The notes under the pieces are model-generated. The model ran no database searches. It was not told where the DNA came from and worked only from the letters and a program-made list of their open reading frames with translations. From Watersipora subatra (lineage: Eukaryota > Bryozoa > Gymnolaemata > Cheilostomatida > Watersiporidae): DNA of 64,000 nt. Below are positions 62,466 through 64,000 of this stretch, piece after piece. The first letter of the stretch is position 1. Each line of letters opens with the position of its first letter. The position numbers and the translations under genes are program-made. The stretch covers positions 7,182,369 to 7,246,368 of the forward strand of contig NC_088711.1 in the NCBI RefSeq assembly GCF_963576615.1, given 5' to 3'.

Positions 62466-63832
62466 CTAAAATACAAAGGGATATAGTTCTAGTTACTAAG
62501 CAGTAGCAGCACTCTGCATAAGTAAAGTAAAAGAATTGATATCAGAGTACCAAAATATTTACATTATTAAATGCTAAATACTATTTTCCAAGAAAAACTA
62601 ATATGACCTTTGCTATTCCCTTGCATGATACTTCCAGCTTACATTTTTGAATAGAATAACAAGGGTGGATAGTGGTAAGTGTATTTAGCCTCTCATTGAG
62701 AGGCAGCATGCGTGAGATATACCGGTGAGTAAGAGAAGACAAACCATGTGCAGAGGAGTGTACTGTGGATGATGATGCTTTATGACTGGGTTGTTACTTT
62801 TAGTGTTATAAGCTATCAGATATGCCCATCGTCGTCTGTCGCTGTGATTCTGCTCACTCCTGTAAAATTATATATTCAGTAAGGAGATCAAATTACAGAG
62901 ATGGACAATGGTCTATGTACGAATGGATGAGTTTCGTGACATGAATGGACTATGATCCACATAATAAAGATAGACCGTGATTCCCATTTCATGATGGGCC
63001 ATTGTCCACATAGCGTCTAAAGGTTATAAAGTTCTTGTAGTTCTTGTACCATACTTGACAGGTGTATACAAATGTGTCACGCGGCTATTATATGTTAGCA
63101 ATAACTATACACATTGAGAGTTGTTATGGCCACAGTCTACAACTAAAATGTCCATTTACTGAGTATCAAGTCAGCATATAACATTGGGTGTGACCCAAAC
63201 TCAAGCAAGCCTTACAGTTTTAGACCAGCTCACAAGCCAACAACAATTTTTCAAGCAAACAAATGTTCAAAAGACGTTGATGTTCATAATCAGGATTTCA
63301 GTTCACCTTGCCAACCTGCAGTATACACTCACTCTGTAGATACAATACACACAAAAACACTCTTCAGGCAAGATAGATATTATCTTGTAAACTTTATTGT
63401 GAGTTGTCACGCCATGTCAAAAAAAAAGATGAACCAATTTCCATGTTGACCTTTGCATTGGCTTATTATGTTTCAAGAGCTCAGTACAAATGTTAAAATG
63501 TAAAAAAAAAGAATGTTTTAAAAAATCGTTTTAAAAACTGTTAAAAACTCTGTTTTTAAAAAAGTAAGTGGCTACAAACATGCTGACTTCAGTAAACAGC
63601 AAGCTGTCAGGTGAGGACAATTTCAAATAAATCTTATGCAGGGTCAATTCTAGATAGCTCTTCACCTATGCAGTATGTTTGAATGGAAGAAGAGGCCGTC
63701 TCCAGCTTTCATCTCTACGTGATGAAGTCCAAGGGCATCTTGCAGCTGCTCAACTCTCTCCATGTCAGCTCCTGCCTGGTCACCCACCCGCACATGCTCT
63801 ATTCTGCCTGCCTTGTGTGATTTGGGAATTAC
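62346..63832 (-). CDS. Phytanoyl-CoA dioxygenase family protein, C-terminal exons
   Basis: Fe(II)/2-oxoglutarate-dependent oxygenase. Minus-strand exons 63832-63666, 62859-62745 and 62465-62346 join in frame to 133 codons plus stop; earlier exons lie to the right of the window. The sequence reads VIPKSHKAGRIEHVRVGDQA, then VEMKAGDGLFFHSNILHRS, where the last His (H of LH) is expected to be the distal iron ligand and the following Arg region (RRRWAYLIAYN) binds 2-oxoglutarate. It continues NPVIKHHHPQYTPL and ends LPNAVIKQSQVAAMAKEIQR and a short tail. It resembles invertebrate PhyH proteins often named proline-hydroxylase-like, not peroxisomal PHYH itself. The substrate is unknown. Confidence 0.87.
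62745..62859 (-). CDS. Dioxygenase exon with 2-oxoglutarate-binding Arg region
   Basis: Acceptor TTTTACAG. Completes Arg, then SEQNHSDRRRWAYLIAYNTK and HHHPQYTPLHM. The weak donor (GTTTGT) was chosen by phase and by family alignment. Confidence 0.85.
62860..63665 (-). other. Dioxygenase intron
   Basis: Intron between the first two exons seen. A/T-rich, no other feature recognised. Confidence 0.6.
63666..63832 (-). CDS. Dioxygenase exon with iron-binding His
   Basis: Acceptor GCTGCCCCCAG, donor GTGAAG, phase 0 in and phase 2 out. Encodes VIPKSHKAGRIEHVRVGD and GDGLFFHSNILH. Confidence 0.88.
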
Positions 63833-64000
63833 CTGGGGGCAGCGAATACCACTCATCATGTACTATATTATATGCTCTAAATATAATGCGTTTGTGAGTG
63901 CTTGAAACGACATGTTTTATGGCTACAGTGATTGTTACTGTTAATGAGTTTATTATGGAGTTGAGTCTTTTTATTGGGCTGTTCCAACTGAAATCAAGGT

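Overview
The window is invertebrate animal nuclear DNA. It is A+T-rich, has small GT-AG-spliced exons scattered through long introns, and is heavily loaded with minisatellites and decayed DNA transposons. The proteins (cytosolic Asn-tRNA synthetase, a GlyT-like SLC6 transporter, a DOK adaptor, a phytanoyl-CoA dioxygenase) are bilaterian. A lophotrochozoan is my guess for the host; the sequence does not settle it. No bacterial operon, CRISPR array, rRNA gene or intact tRNA gene was seen.

Layout, left to right. (1) 353-14855 (+): the last 12 coding exons of NARS1; only the first few codons lie to the left of the window. Its introns hold a 0.84-kb foldback element, a smaller inverted-repeat element, a hAT relic with a perfect 8-bp target duplication, a ~409-bp tandem repeat and a 47-bp minisatellite. 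(2) About 15213-18317 (-): a chain of short coding-like exons with compatible phases, an unrecognised gene or recent pseudogene. It lies head-to-head with the next gene. (3) 18713-45096 (+): a complete SLC6 glycine-transporter-like gene with 15 coding exons (648 aa; 627 aa from an internal start). Three of its introns end in minisatellites that run up to, or in one case into, the following exon. (4) 49647-51552 (+): a DOK-type adaptor with an IRS-type PTB domain and a tyrosine-motif tail, with no PH exon found. (5) About 51616-53060 (-): coding-like exons facing the DOK gene, with one in-frame stop. (6) 53787-54648 (+): the last three exons of an unrecognised N-glycosylated, C-terminally membrane-anchored protein. 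(7) 55219-61656: two large minisatellites (36 bp and 19 bp) whose long open frames are artefacts of repeat length, with a tRNA-derived SINE region and one orphan terminal exon between them. (8) 62346-63832 (-): the last three exons of a phytanoyl-CoA dioxygenase family gene.

The genes have unrelated jobs (translation, glycine uptake, tyrosine-kinase signalling, Fe(II)/2-oxoglutarate oxidation) and show no sign of acting as one system. The most unusual feature is repeat-splicing interplay in the transporter gene. A ~36-copy, 44-bp minisatellite at 37914-39500 was built from the intron 10/exon 11 junction itself, so every copy carries the 3' splice site plus the first 17 coding bases of exon 11.
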